Source: an uncultured Bacteroides sp.
GTDB lineage: Bacteria > Bacteroidota > Bacteroidia > Bacteroidales > Bacteroidaceae
Direction: 5' to 3'
Length of the DNA stretch: 64,000 nt
Assembly (NCBI RefSeq): GCF_963677715.1
Contig: NZ_OY782495.1
Coordinates: 1,116,001-1,180,000, forward strand
Shown here: one piece after another, positions 46,492 through 55,749 of the stretch
Numbering within the stretch: position 1 is the stretch's first letter
Layout of the letters: every line of letters starts with the position of its first letter
Program-made: the position numbers and the translations under genes
The notes under the pieces: generated by a model
What the model was told of the DNA's origin: nothing
Database searches by the model: none
What the model saw: only the letters and a program-made list of their open reading frames with translations

Positions 46492-46540
46492 AGGTTCAAC
46501 ATTCGTATGTCACGTTTAATTTTGCAAACATGGTTGCACA

Positions 46541-46849
46541 TCATTTTATAATTAACTTTCTAACCGTATTCGAAATTTTTAAAAGATAATATCCTTTAGA
46601 AAGATTCAAATCTATCGATTGATCAGTGGAATCAATACGCACAGAAATAAGCTTAATTCCTACAATACTATATATCGACATCATTGAATCGGGTGCTGCA
46701 TTTTGAACATGAAGCGTATTTCCTACTACATTAATAGTAAGATGAGTCTGCCCATCGTCAGCAACCGGCGGACTTTGTTTCTGCTGCGCCAATGCAACAG
46801 AAAGAGTGATAAAGCTAAATAGGAAAAAAGAAAGAACTTGCTTTTTCAT
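46541..46849 (-). CDS. Small secreted protein made mostly of a T9SS-sorting-like domain
   Basis: From the ATG at 46849 the protein is 102 residues. It has a signal peptide (to about 21, ending VALAQ), a short Gln/Pro/Asp linker, and then about 65 residues resembling the type IX secretion C-terminal sorting domain: a SIYSIVGIKL strand pair, LNLSKGYYLLKIS and a basic KLIIK end. No cargo domain precedes it. The -7 box at 46881-46888 supports this start. Whether a type IX system acts on it is unknown. Confidence 0.55.
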   Translation of the reverse strand: MKKQVLSFFLFSFITLSVALAQQKQSPPVADDGQTHLTINVVGNTLHVQNAAPDSMMSIYSIVGIKLISVRIDSTDQSIDLNLSKGYYLLKISNTVRKLIIK

Positions 46850-46880
46850 TAGTATATCGCGCATATTATACAATTCCAGA

Positions 46881-46888
46881 CAAATATA
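46881..46888 (-). promoter_or_regulatory. -7 box of the small sorting-domain gene
   Basis: Minus strand TATATTTG, 31 bp before the ATG at 46849. Confidence 0.45.
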
Positions 46889-46966
46889 CATCGTTCTGGC
46901 TTTGTATAACAGGTATTTTATTATTTTAACGTACAAAAAGGTGCATAAACATGGAGAGGTTAAGCT

Positions 46967-47881
46967 TTATATTTGAACGCAAAGCCCTTCTTTAGCTAAT
47001 ACTGTTGACGGAAAAACGGCAGATGCTTCTTGAAGCAATAACTCTTCATCCTCATATCGGGCCGAAAAATGGCCGATAACGAGTTTACCCACGCCTGCCT
47101 CACGTGCGATAAAAGCAGCTTGCTCTGCTGTGGTATGAAAAGTTTCACGGGCACGTGCTAATTCACTTTGAGCAAAAGTTGCTTCATGGAATAGTAAATC
47201 GACCCCTTTAATCTGATCAATAATCTTTTCCCTAAATATGGTATCGGAACAATAAGCATAGCTTCTGGGAGGAGTAGCCGGTATAGTCAGCTTGGTATTC
47301 AACACTACTTCGCCTTCGGGAGTTATGTAGTCGGCTCCATTCTTTATATGATTAATTTCAAATAAAGGAACCTTATAAAAATCGACCATATCACGGACTA
47401 TATGATTTAATCCCGGCTTTTCAGTAAATAGAAAGCCACAACAAGGAATGCGATGTTCCAAAGGAATAGTCGTTACCGTAATCGAACGATCTTCATATAT
47501 CAGTGCAGCCTCTTTAGTCTCAAACTCATGGAAGATAACTTTATATGATAACTTGCGGCAGAAAAAAGCAAGCATGGGGGCCAACAATTCTTCGAGTCCC
47601 TTGGGTGAATAGATATGTAACTCTGCAGTGCGCCCTAAAAGCCCGAAAGTAGAGATCAACCCGAGTAATCCGAAACAATGGTCGCCATGTAGATGAGAAA
47701 TAAAAATATGATTCAAGCGAGAAAATTTCAAGCGTGACTTGCGGAGTTGCATCTGGGCTCCTTCACCACAATCAATCATGAATAATTTATCGCGAATATC
47801 CACCACCTGCGATGTAGCAAAATGACGATTAGTAGGCAACGCAGATCCGCAGCCAAGAATATATAATTCAAATTTTTCCAT
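46967..47881 (-). CDS. rnz: Ribonuclease Z
   Basis: Zinc endoribonuclease of the metallo-beta-lactamase fold that trims the 3' end of tRNA precursors. From the ATG at 47881 the protein is 304 residues. The main metal motif is SHLHGDH (His63, His65, Asp67, His68), with later metal His residues near LEHRIPCCG and FHTTAEQA. The frame is open 90 bp further upstream, but a -7 box at 47903-47910 lies before 47881, so the shorter start is right. CCA is encoded in tRNA-His here, which is compatible with RNase Z use. Confidence 0.92.
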   Translation of the reverse strand: MEKFELYILGCGSALPTNRHFATSQVVDIRDKLFMIDCGEGAQMQLRKSRLKFSRLNHIFISHLHGDHCFGLLGLISTFGLLGRTAELHIYSPKGLEELLAPMLAFFCRKLSYKVIFHEFETKEAALIYEDRSITVTTIPLEHRIPCCGFLFTEKPGLNHIVRDMVDFYKVPLFEINHIKNGADYITPEGEVVLNTKLTIPATPPRSYAYCSDTIFREKIIDQIKGVDLLFHEATFAQSELARARETFHTTAEQAAFIAREAGVGKLVIGHFSARYEDEELLLQEASAVFPSTVLAKEGLCVQI

Positions 47882-47902
47882 AATGGTTATTCTAAAAGAG
47901 AA

Positions 47903-47910
47903 CAAAGATA
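47903..47910 (-). promoter_or_regulatory. -7 box of rnz
   Basis: Minus strand TATCTTTG, 21 bp before the ATG at 47881. Confidence 0.5.
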
Positions 47911-47941
47911 AATGAAAAGGAATATAATCAAGAACAAAAAC

Positions 47942-47980
47942 AAAAAAGAGTTGCCGCATTTGAAGCGGCAACTCTTTTTT
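47942..47980 (-). terminator. Terminator after rpsA
   Basis: AAAAAAGAGTTGCCGC (47942-47957) pairs perfectly with 47965-47980. The loop is 7 nt and both ends carry A6/T6. Confidence 0.9.
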
Positions 47981-48013
47981 AATATATTATCATTCGAAAA
48001 AAAGTGATAATTC

Positions 48014-49804
48014 TTATTTTTCAGATTCCATTTGTTCTTTCAATGCTGCAAGAGCGTCAATGTCACCTAAAGTAGTAGAAGCTGCTTGGTTTTGAATAGC
48101 AGGAGCCGATTCTTCTTTCTTAGTAATTTTCTTTGTTGCAGCTTTCTTTTCGGCTCTCTCTTCTGCCTTAGCTACATCTTCAAAAATACGGCTATGAGAA
48201 AGAATTATTCTCTTGGCATCTTTATTAAATTCAATTACTTTAAATCCTAATTTCTCGTCCAACTGAGCCTGAGAGCCGTCTTCTTTTACTAAATGTTTAG
48301 GAGTTGCAAAACCCTCAACGCCATAAGGAAGAGCTACAACAGCACCCTTATCAAGCATTTCGATGATAGTTCCTTCGTGTACCGAACCTACAGTAAATAC
48401 AGTTTCAAATACATCCCATGGATTTTCTTCCAATTGTTTATGACCAAGGCTTAAACGACGATTTTCTTTATCTATTTCCAATACAAGGACTTCGATATCG
48501 GCACCAATCTGAGTAAATTCAGAAGGATGTTTAACTTTCTTAGTCCAAGAAAGATCAGAGATATGAATCAATCCGTCAACACCTTCTTCAATTTCTACAA
48601 ATACACCAAAGTTAGTAAAGTTACGAACTTTAGCAGTATGCTTGGAAGCTATAGGATATTTTTCTTCAATCGTTTCCCATGGATCTTGTTTCAGTTGCTT
48701 GATGCCCAAAGACATTTTGCGTTCTTCACGATCAAGAGTAAGAACAACAGCTTCAACTGAATCACCCACTTTCATGAAATCCTGAGCAGAACGTAAATGC
48801 TGTGACCAAGACATTTCAGATACATGGATCAAACCTTCAACACCAGCTGCAATCTCAATAAAAGCACCGTAGTCTGCCATAACAACAACTCTACCGGTTA
48901 CTTTATCACCAATCTTCATGTTTGGATCAAGAGCATCCCATGGATGAGGAGTCAATTGTTTCAAACCTAAAGCAATACGTTTCTTCTCTTCATCGAAATC
49001 AAGAATTACAACATTCAGTTTCTGATCAAGTTCAACAACCTCTTTCGGATCGCTAACGCGGCCCCATGATAAATCAGTGATGTGAATCAAACCGTCTACA
49101 CCACCAAGGTCAATAAAGACACCATAAGAGGTAATGTTTTTAACGGTTCCTTCAAGAACCTGGCCTTTTTCAAGTTTACCGATAATTTCTTTCTTCTGTT
49201 GTTCAAGCTCTGCTTCAATAAGTGCTTTATGAGACACAACAACATTTTTAAATTCCTGGTTAATTTTAACCACTTTGAATTCCATTGTTTTTCCAACGAA
49301 TACATCGTAATCGCGGATAGGCTTAACATCAATCTGAGAACCCGGTAAGAATGCTTCAATACCGAATACATCAACAATCATACCACCCTTCGTGCGGCAT
49401 TTGATAAAACCTTTAATAATTTCTTCATTTTCCAGAGCAGCGTTAACGCGATCCCAAGAGCGGGTAGCACGAGCTTTTCTGTGAGACAGAACCAACTGCC
49501 CTTTTTTGTCTTCCTGATTTTCGATGTATACTTCTACAGTATCACCAACCTTCAAATCAGCATTGTAGCGAAACTCATTCAAGGGAATGATGCCATCGGA
49601 CTTGTAACCAATGTTCACAACAACTTCACGCTTATTCATAGAGATTACAGTACCATCAACAACCTCACGATCATTCACTTTGTTAAGAGTGCCATCATAG
49701 GCTTTTTCAAGGTCTTCGCGGGTAACATCTACAAAAGTTTCGCCATTTTCATACGCATCCCAATTGAAATCTTCGATTGGAGCAATGTTTTTTAAATTTT
49801 CCAT
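48014..49804 (-). CDS. rpsA: 30S ribosomal protein S1
   Basis: RNA-binding ribosomal protein that recruits mRNA to the 30S subunit; important in Bacteroides, which mostly lack strong Shine-Dalgarno sites. The 596 residues hold six S1 (OB) repeats, recognisable by repeated G-x-hydrophobic-x-GLIH(I/V)S motifs (for example near 240, 325 and 415). An acidic/Lys-Ala C-terminal tail follows. The first two repeats are less canonical, as usual for S1. The promoter upstream is near-perfect. Confidence 0.96.
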   Translation of the reverse strand: MENLKNIAPIEDFNWDAYENGETFVDVTREDLEKAYDGTLNKVNDREVVDGTVISMNKREVVVNIGYKSDGIIPLNEFRYNADLKVGDTVEVYIENQEDKKGQLVLSHRKARATRSWDRVNAALENEEIIKGFIKCRTKGGMIVDVFGIEAFLPGSQIDVKPIRDYDVFVGKTMEFKVVKINQEFKNVVVSHKALIEAELEQQKKEIIGKLEKGQVLEGTVKNITSYGVFIDLGGVDGLIHITDLSWGRVSDPKEVVELDQKLNVVILDFDEEKKRIALGLKQLTPHPWDALDPNMKIGDKVTGRVVVMADYGAFIEIAAGVEGLIHVSEMSWSQHLRSAQDFMKVGDSVEAVVLTLDREERKMSLGIKQLKQDPWETIEEKYPIASKHTAKVRNFTNFGVFVEIEEGVDGLIHISDLSWTKKVKHPSEFTQIGADIEVLVLEIDKENRRLSLGHKQLEENPWDVFETVFTVGSVHEGTIIEMLDKGAVVALPYGVEGFATPKHLVKEDGSQAQLDEKLGFKVIEFNKDAKRIILSHSRIFEDVAKAEERAEKKAATKKITKKEESAPAIQNQAASTTLGDIDALAALKEQMESEK

Positions 49805-49868
49805 TAATAATTCGTTAAAAAAATACTTTAATTAAATAAGACATTATTTTGATCATGTAAATCGGGCG

Positions 49869-49899
49869 CAAATATACAACTATTTTCCTGAAAGACAAA
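49869..49899 (-). promoter_or_regulatory. Promoter of rpsA
   Basis: Minus strand TTTG (49896-49899), 19-bp spacer, TATATTTG (49869-49876): an exact match to the Bacteroides promoter. It sits 65 bp before the ATG. Confidence 0.7.
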
Positions 49900-50022
49900 A
49901 GAGTTTAAAAGATTAGTTTTTCAAATAATAAATTACAGTTATTGCCACACAATTATTTTTAGCAAAAGAGGTTATATATTCCCTTTATGTAAAAGTAAAC
50001 AGCTATGATTATCCAAACAAAA

Positions 50023-52206
50023 CTAACGATTAAACAGCTCAAAAGTAAACTTACAACCCACTTGAGAAAACTGGCCGTTAACATTACTAACGAACACGCC
50101 GAAATCAAAGATATGTGTGCCGATACCATACCCAACTTCCAGATATGGCTTTAGATGAGGAACAACTAGAACACTGGCATACAAACGTTCGTTAAGTACA
50201 TTGCGGGTATATTTAACAATATGCGGCAATATTAAAAAAGGAGCTTCATAAGTAAAATTCCCTCTGACATATTTACGGGAAGAGTTATACCAACGTCCAT
50301 CGAGTAATTGAAACACGCCTCCGATATCATCATTCCATCCAATGGGAAGATTATTCTTACTAAAATTAGCAAAATCGACAAAATACAATTGTTCCTGATT
50401 GGTAAATCCACCACATCCGAAACGCCAATAAATACTACGCATCAAGCCAATGGGTAGTTGATGCTGAATGTCCAGTTCAATTCTTTCATAATGTCCGGAA
50501 CTATTAAAAACACCTTTAATACCACGTTCCCAATCAACGGAAAAAGTGGGGTAATCGGAATGAAGATTAACTTTTCGGGCACCGTTCATGTAATAATATT
50601 GCCCCGGAGTCCACTCCACTTTTATACGAGGAGCGAAACTGATATATGTGCTGCGAAATTTATCACTCATACCAGGGATTACGGAGTCAATAGGCGTTAA
50701 ATCAGAAGGATGAATTGCTGTCCTTTTATGAGCCGAAAAACCAAGACTGAATGTCAATCCGTTAGTTACTTCAAGACTATGGCTAAAATTTAAATATAAA
50801 TCCCTGAAATAGTCCAGATGAACCTTGTTAAAATCGAACAAACTATCCGGTATTTCTTTTAATTCATCCAACACATCACTGCTGTAAATACGGTTACCAT
50901 TACCCAGACTAACATGAAAGGCGGCTCGTTTACGAGGCCAGTAATCAAAATCGGAACTCACCGCCCAGTATAACTCTTTTCTCTTAAAATTATATCCAAA
51001 CTTAGGGACAATGTGAAGTAACCTATCACCGCTAAAAAGACGATTATACTTAAATTCCTGCTTGTAAGAGACACCGTCATTATGATTATAACTTAACAGA
51101 AGAGGATTAATTACCGGAGAACATTTTATATTACCCAAGCGGGCAAGATGAATGGAATAATCACTCATCAATGCATCTTCCGCTTGCCCGAAAAACACAT
51201 TACTTTTAGTTTCATACGGGATCTTAAGTTTAATGGTGTCTTTCCGTAAATCGTACTCTTTATATAATAGCTTTTCTCTTTCCGACAAATCAACCGGGCG
51301 TAGTTTTTCAAAATAGTGCGCATCAACATGAAACATATTCGTATCGCATTGCAAAGTATACGATTGCGTCAGGTCATATTTTTTTTCCGGCTTACTATGT
51401 TGCACCTGCCGAAATTCAATAGATTTATAGTGTAAAGATGCCAAGTAATTCCCTTCAATAACATTCCCCAAAAATCTAAATTTGGTATTCACATCATAGC
51501 TAACGGGCAAAAACTCGTCTTCAGTACCAACATCGCCCATCTTTATGAAATTATTAAAAAAACGATATTCCGATCTACCAGAAAAATATAATACACGTAC
51601 GCTCCAAACATCACTACTTACGATCATATATCCGCTTACCAACTGATAGCTAAGACTCTTAGGAGTGAATTTTATTCTATAACTAACATTGCCTGAATGA
51701 ACCAATGTAGAATCAAGCTGATAATTATAGTATTTTCTTCCATTGGGGGCAAGGGGAGATAGCAATTTCCGACTCAATAAAGTGGATGAGTAAATATTAA
51801 CATGAAAATAATCGAGAATCTCTCCGCTAACGCCCTTCCAGCCATCAACCGTTCCTATACAAGCTTTTATTTTTTGGTCATAGATACTAGGGAAAGAAAA
51901 ATGCAATTCACTATAAGATTCCATGATATACTCGCGGACATTTTTACGCATTTTAAACATCGACGGCACAAAACGAATAATTTGATTTTTCGTTTTCACA
52001 TTCATTCTGCCTTTAATATACAGATCGGCCGTATAATCGCCAACAATTTTTTCGTAAAACGGAGCGTAGAGCATCACTTTATCCAAAATAGAATCAATTG
52101 AAACCCTTTCCTGATTATATGGAGAAAGCACAGAACCGGCCAGGCTTCTTTGAGTAAAGAAGAATAAAGAGCAAAGAAAAAGCCATATTAGTATATATCT
52201 TTTCAA
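50023..52206 (-). CDS. DUF5686-family outer-membrane protein
   Basis: The protein is large: a signal peptide, a periplasmic N-terminal half (YAPFYEKIVGDYTADLYIKG and repeats of strand-rich segments), and a C-terminal barrel ending VGCKFTFELFNR. DUF5686 proteins are Bacteroidota outer-membrane proteins of unknown role. The frame is open to a TTG at 52233, but that lies inside the -7 box (52231-52238), so I place the start at the TTG 52206, giving the signal MKRYILIWLFLCSLFFF and 727 residues. A different non-ATG start is possible. Confidence 0.78.
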   Translation of the reverse strand: MKRYILIWLFLCSLFFFTQRSLAGSVLSPYNQERVSIDSILDKVMLYAPFYEKIVGDYTADLYIKGRMNVKTKNQIIRFVPSMFKMRKNVREYIMESYSELHFSFPSIYDQKIKACIGTVDGWKGVSGEILDYFHVNIYSSTLLSRKLLSPLAPNGRKYYNYQLDSTLVHSGNVSYRIKFTPKSLSYQLVSGYMIVSSDVWSVRVLYFSGRSEYRFFNNFIKMGDVGTEDEFLPVSYDVNTKFRFLGNVIEGNYLASLHYKSIEFRQVQHSKPEKKYDLTQSYTLQCDTNMFHVDAHYFEKLRPVDLSEREKLLYKEYDLRKDTIKLKIPYETKSNVFFGQAEDALMSDYSIHLARLGNIKCSPVINPLLLSYNHNDGVSYKQEFKYNRLFSGDRLLHIVPKFGYNFKRKELYWAVSSDFDYWPRKRAAFHVSLGNGNRIYSSDVLDELKEIPDSLFDFNKVHLDYFRDLYLNFSHSLEVTNGLTFSLGFSAHKRTAIHPSDLTPIDSVIPGMSDKFRSTYISFAPRIKVEWTPGQYYYMNGARKVNLHSDYPTFSVDWERGIKGVFNSSGHYERIELDIQHQLPIGLMRSIYWRFGCGGFTNQEQLYFVDFANFSKNNLPIGWNDDIGGVFQLLDGRWYNSSRKYVRGNFTYEAPFLILPHIVKYTRNVLNERLYASVLVVPHLKPYLEVGYGIGTHIFDFGVFVSNVNGQFSQVGCKFTFELFNR

Positions 52207-52230
52207 ACGAAAAATTCTTTTTATGCTTGA

Positions 52231-52238
52231 CAAATATA
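52231..52238 (-). promoter_or_regulatory. -7 box of the DUF5686 gene
   Basis: Minus strand TATATTTG. It overlaps the longest possible start, which decides the start choice. Confidence 0.45.
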
Positions 52239-52443
52239 GCTAAATTAGACGATAATGCTCTTTCCAAACTTGTTAATACATCTTTTTTAATACAAACGCT
52301 CAAAATGAGATGCTATTCTTAGACAACAAAATATTCCCCGTGACAAAATAACAAGATATTTTCCCGATAAGAAGATTACTCAGACAGAGAAGCTCACAGC
52401 ACAATCTTTTTTTTCTTTTATTCATTTTTTCATTTATTCTTAT

Positions 52444-52451
52444 TACATTTG
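52444..52451 (+). promoter_or_regulatory. -7 box of the Crp/Fnr gene
   Basis: TACATTTG fits TAnnTTTG, 28 bp before the ATG at 52480. Confidence 0.45.
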
Positions 52452-52479
52452 TGCTTTATAACACAGTTTTGCAGCACTC

Positions 52480-53181
52480 ATGGTAAAGATGAATTTGTCA
52501 GACATAGTTGTTTCGGAATACATAGCTGATATGTGGGCTCCTTTAAATGCTGAGCAGAGAGAGTTTTTAGCCAATAATTTTACTATCCAAAATTATAAAA
52601 AAAACGAAACAATTTATTGCGAAGGAGAAACCCCGTCTCATTTAATGTGTCTTTTAAGCGGGAAAATAAAAATCTATAAGGATGGTGTGGGAGGAAGAAG
52701 TCAAATCATCCGCATGATCAAACCTGTTGAATATTTTGGCTATCGAGCGGCTTTTGCTAAAGCAGAGTATCTTACTGCCGCCGCCGCATTTGAGCCGTCT
52801 ACAATCTGCTTAATACCTATGGATGCAATAAAAACATTGGTTACGCAAAATAACGATCTGGCCATGTTCTTTATTCGACAGCTATCTATAGATTTAGGTA
52901 TTGCGGATGAAAGAACCGTGAATTTGACCCAGAAGCACATACGTGGAAGACTGGCCGAATCATTGTTGTTTCTGAAAGAAAGTTATGGACTCGAGCAGGA
53001 TGGTTCTACTCTGAGTATTTACCTTTCACGCGAGGATTTGGCTAACTTATCGAATATGACTACTTCTAATGCCATTCGTACTTTATCAAATTTCGCAAAC
53101 GAACGGCTCATTACTATAGATGGAAGAAAGATAAAAATCATTGATGAAGAAAAAATAAAGAAAATAAGTAAGATAGGATAG
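52480..53181 (+). CDS. Crp/Fnr-family transcriptional regulator
   Basis: The 233 residues have a cyclic-nucleotide-binding-like beta-barrel (about 25-135, with ETIYCEGETPSHLMCLLSGKIKIYKDG), a dimerisation helix, and a winged helix-turn-helix (SREDLANLSNMTTSNAIRTLSNF, about 180-202) of Crp type. The nucleotide pocket lacks an obvious R/S pair for cAMP, and no four-Cys FNR set is seen, so the ligand is unknown. A second ATG at 52489 is possible. It is monocistronic, 40 bp before the hexosaminidase gene, which could be its target or neighbour only. Confidence 0.88.
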   Translation: MVKMNLSDIVVSEYIADMWAPLNAEQREFLANNFTIQNYKKNETIYCEGETPSHLMCLLSGKIKIYKDGVGGRSQIIRMIKPVEYFGYRAAFAKAEYLTAAAAFEPSTICLIPMDAIKTLVTQNNDLAMFFIRQLSIDLGIADERTVNLTQKHIRGRLAESLLFLKESYGLEQDGSTLSIYLSREDLANLSNMTTSNAIRTLSNFANERLITIDGRKIKIIDEEKIKKISKIG

Positions 53182-53221
53182 AAACATTCGCTCAATAATA
53201 ACTTAACACACTTTTTGTATC

Positions 53222-55660
53222 ATGAAGAAAAAAATTAAATTTCTTCTTTTGCTATGCTTATTTATCTCCCCCGGATGCATACAAGCAAAAGAAGTAGTGA
53301 ATGAGTATAACCTCGTTCCGTTACCTAACCGGATGATTCCTCAAAAAGGAAGATTTAAACTAACAGATAAGGTTATCGTTATTACACCCGAGTCTCCAAA
53401 AATCCGGCCTATAGCTGATAGTCTCATCACCCGGTTACAACTTACTTCCGGAATCACGTTACAACAGACTTCAAAAGAAAGAACAGATGTACCTGATATC
53501 AAGTTTATAGAACAAGCCGGATTCGCCAAAGAAGCGTACAAACTGTCCGTATCTCCTAAACGCATTATTATTACCGCTTCAGAACCGAATGGTTTCTTCT
53601 ATGCCGTACAGACACTTTATCAGCTCATGCCTGCTGCTATATACGGAAATGAGTTAAAAAAAGAGAAACAATGGTCAATCCCTGCAGTAGAAATAGAAGA
53701 TGCACCGCGTTTCGCTTATCGCGGACTGATGCTCGATGTATGTCGACATTTCTCATCGGTAGAGTATATCCATAAGTTTATCGATATGCTCGCACTTCAC
53801 AAAATGAACACTTTTCACTGGCACCTCACAGACGATCAAGGATGGAGAATTGAAATAAAGAAATATCCTAAACTAGTACAGATAGGATCTAAACGTAAAG
53901 AAAGTCTGGTTGGCTATTATTTTGAAAACTATCCACAAGTATTCGATGGAAAAGAACATAGCGGCTACTATACACAAGAACAAATAAAAAGTATCGTGGC
54001 TTATGCGGCCAGCAAATACATCACGGTGATCCCGGAAATTGAAATGCCTGGCCATGCCTTGGCTGCAATAGCCTCTTATCCCGAACTATCATGTAAACCG
54101 GATACGACGTACGAAGTGACCGGCACTTGGGGTGTCTTCGATCAGGTATACTGTCCCACGGAAAAAACCTTTAAATTTTTAGAAGATGTTTTGGACGAAG
54201 TAATGAATTTATTTCCTAGCCAGTACATACATATTGGAGGAGATGAATGTCCGAAAACCGCATGGGAGAAAAGTGAATATTGCCAGACCTTGATAAAAAA
54301 GCTGGGACTTAAAGATGATGTTACCCCCAATCTCATAGATGGCAAAAAGCATACAAAGGAAGAGAAGTTACAAAGTTACTTCATTACGCGAATGGAGAAA
54401 TACCTAAACAGTAAAGGAAGAAATATTATTGGCTGGGACGAAATTTTAGAAGGCGGATTGGCACCGAACGCAACAGTGATGTCGTGGCGAGGAGTAGAAG
54501 GAGGAATAAATGCAGCTAAAGCCGGACATGATGCCATAATGACTCCCGGTACGTACGTCTATTTGGATCATTATCAGGAAGATCCGGAATTTGCTCCTAC
54601 GACAATTGGTGGATACACTACCATGAAGAATACATATAATTATAACCCGGTACCGGATAATGCAGATGATCTGGTGAAAAAACACATTATCGGTTTACAA
54701 GGCAATATTTGGACTGAATATATGTCAACAGATGAGCGGAAAGATTATCAAACTTATCCACGGGCAGCAGCCATTGCAGAAAGTGCATGGACATTGAATC
54801 GCAATAAGGACTGGAACAATTTTCGCCAACGAATGACGGGAGATTTTCAACGAATGGATGTAATGCATGTAAAAGCATGTCGCAACTTCTTCAATGTAAA
54901 TATTAACACCCATGCAGACAAAGAGGGCTTACTAAAAGTGGTACTGGAGACTGATTCGCCAAATGCAACCATTCACTACACAACGAACGGAAGCAACCCT
55001 ACCGTAAATTCATCTTTATATGCACAACCGTTTCCTCTGAAAGAATACATCCATCTGAAAGCTGCTGTTTTTAAAGAAGGAAAAATGTTGGGAGATATTT
55101 GTACTAAAAAGTTGTATGGCAATTTAATCAGTGGAAAGAAGTATACCGTTACTCCTCATCCCGGATGGATGACAGGAGACATATTCGGAGAAAACGACGT
55201 TCTTGGAGCAGACAGTACTACTTTTGGCTTGACAAACGGCAAACGAGGTAACAATGCTTCTTATACTCCTTGGGTTAGTTTTAAAATGGATGAAGCTTGC
55301 AACAATGAAGTGATCTTTGCCGTTGACCTAAAAGAACCACAGAAGATAAGTAAGATTATTTTCGGTACCCTATTTAATCCTGCCTACAAAGTACTACCGG
55401 CAAAAGAAGCAATAGTAGAAGTCTCTACGAACGGAACTGAATACAAAAGAATAGCCGAAAAGAATTTTGTTCGCCAACTACCTAAGAATGGCAGAAAAGC
55501 TTATACCAACTCTTTGACTTTTGAGCCAACATCAATTCGGTACATAAAACTGACGATTAAGAATGGAGGAATGCTGCGCAACGGGATAGATTGCAGAAAA
55601 GACTCTCAGGAAGAAGCTGTACCGGGCGATCTATTTCTAGACGAGATAGAAGTTTATTAG
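53222..55660 (+). CDS. Beta-N-acetylhexosaminidase, GH20
   Basis: Secreted exo-enzyme that releases terminal GlcNAc/GalNAc, useful on mucin and chitin-like glycans. The 812 residues have a signal peptide (to about 22, ending CIQAK) and an N-terminal GH20b domain. The catalytic barrel has HLTDDQGWRIEIKKYPKL and the catalytic Asp341-Glu342 in HIGGDECP. A C-terminal beta domain with NPAYKVLPAKEAIVEVSTNG and a jelly-roll module (about 690-800) follow. Both catalytic residues are intact. It is downstream of the Crp/Fnr gene, with a terminator after it. Confidence 0.93.
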   Translation: MKKKIKFLLLLCLFISPGCIQAKEVVNEYNLVPLPNRMIPQKGRFKLTDKVIVITPESPKIRPIADSLITRLQLTSGITLQQTSKERTDVPDIKFIEQAGFAKEAYKLSVSPKRIIITASEPNGFFYAVQTLYQLMPAAIYGNELKKEKQWSIPAVEIEDAPRFAYRGLMLDVCRHFSSVEYIHKFIDMLALHKMNTFHWHLTDDQGWRIEIKKYPKLVQIGSKRKESLVGYYFENYPQVFDGKEHSGYYTQEQIKSIVAYAASKYITVIPEIEMPGHALAAIASYPELSCKPDTTYEVTGTWGVFDQVYCPTEKTFKFLEDVLDEVMNLFPSQYIHIGGDECPKTAWEKSEYCQTLIKKLGLKDDVTPNLIDGKKHTKEEKLQSYFITRMEKYLNSKGRNIIGWDEILEGGLAPNATVMSWRGVEGGINAAKAGHDAIMTPGTYVYLDHYQEDPEFAPTTIGGYTTMKNTYNYNPVPDNADDLVKKHIIGLQGNIWTEYMSTDERKDYQTYPRAAAIAESAWTLNRNKDWNNFRQRMTGDFQRMDVMHVKACRNFFNVNINTHADKEGLLKVVLETDSPNATIHYTTNGSNPTVNSSLYAQPFPLKEYIHLKAAVFKEGKMLGDICTKKLYGNLISGKKYTVTPHPGWMTGDIFGENDVLGADSTTFGLTNGKRGNNASYTPWVSFKMDEACNNEVIFAVDLKEPQKISKIIFGTLFNPAYKVLPAKEAIVEVSTNGTEYKRIAEKNFVRQLPKNGRKAYTNSLTFEPTSIRYIKLTIKNGGMLRNGIDCRKDSQEEAVPGDLFLDEIEVY

Positions 55661-55691
55661 TATTATATAAACACTCCTATTAAATTAAAAA

Positions 55692-55732
55692 CAGGCTTAA
55701 CACAATTCAATTTGCGGTAAGCCTGCTTTTTT
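55692..55732. terminator. Bidirectional terminator, GH20 / trxB
   Basis: CAGGCTTA (55692-55699) pairs with TAAGCCTG (55718-55725), followed by T6. It sits between the converging genes; the preceding A-run serves the minus strand. Confidence 0.75.
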
Positions 55733-55749
55733 ATATATAAAACCGGTTT

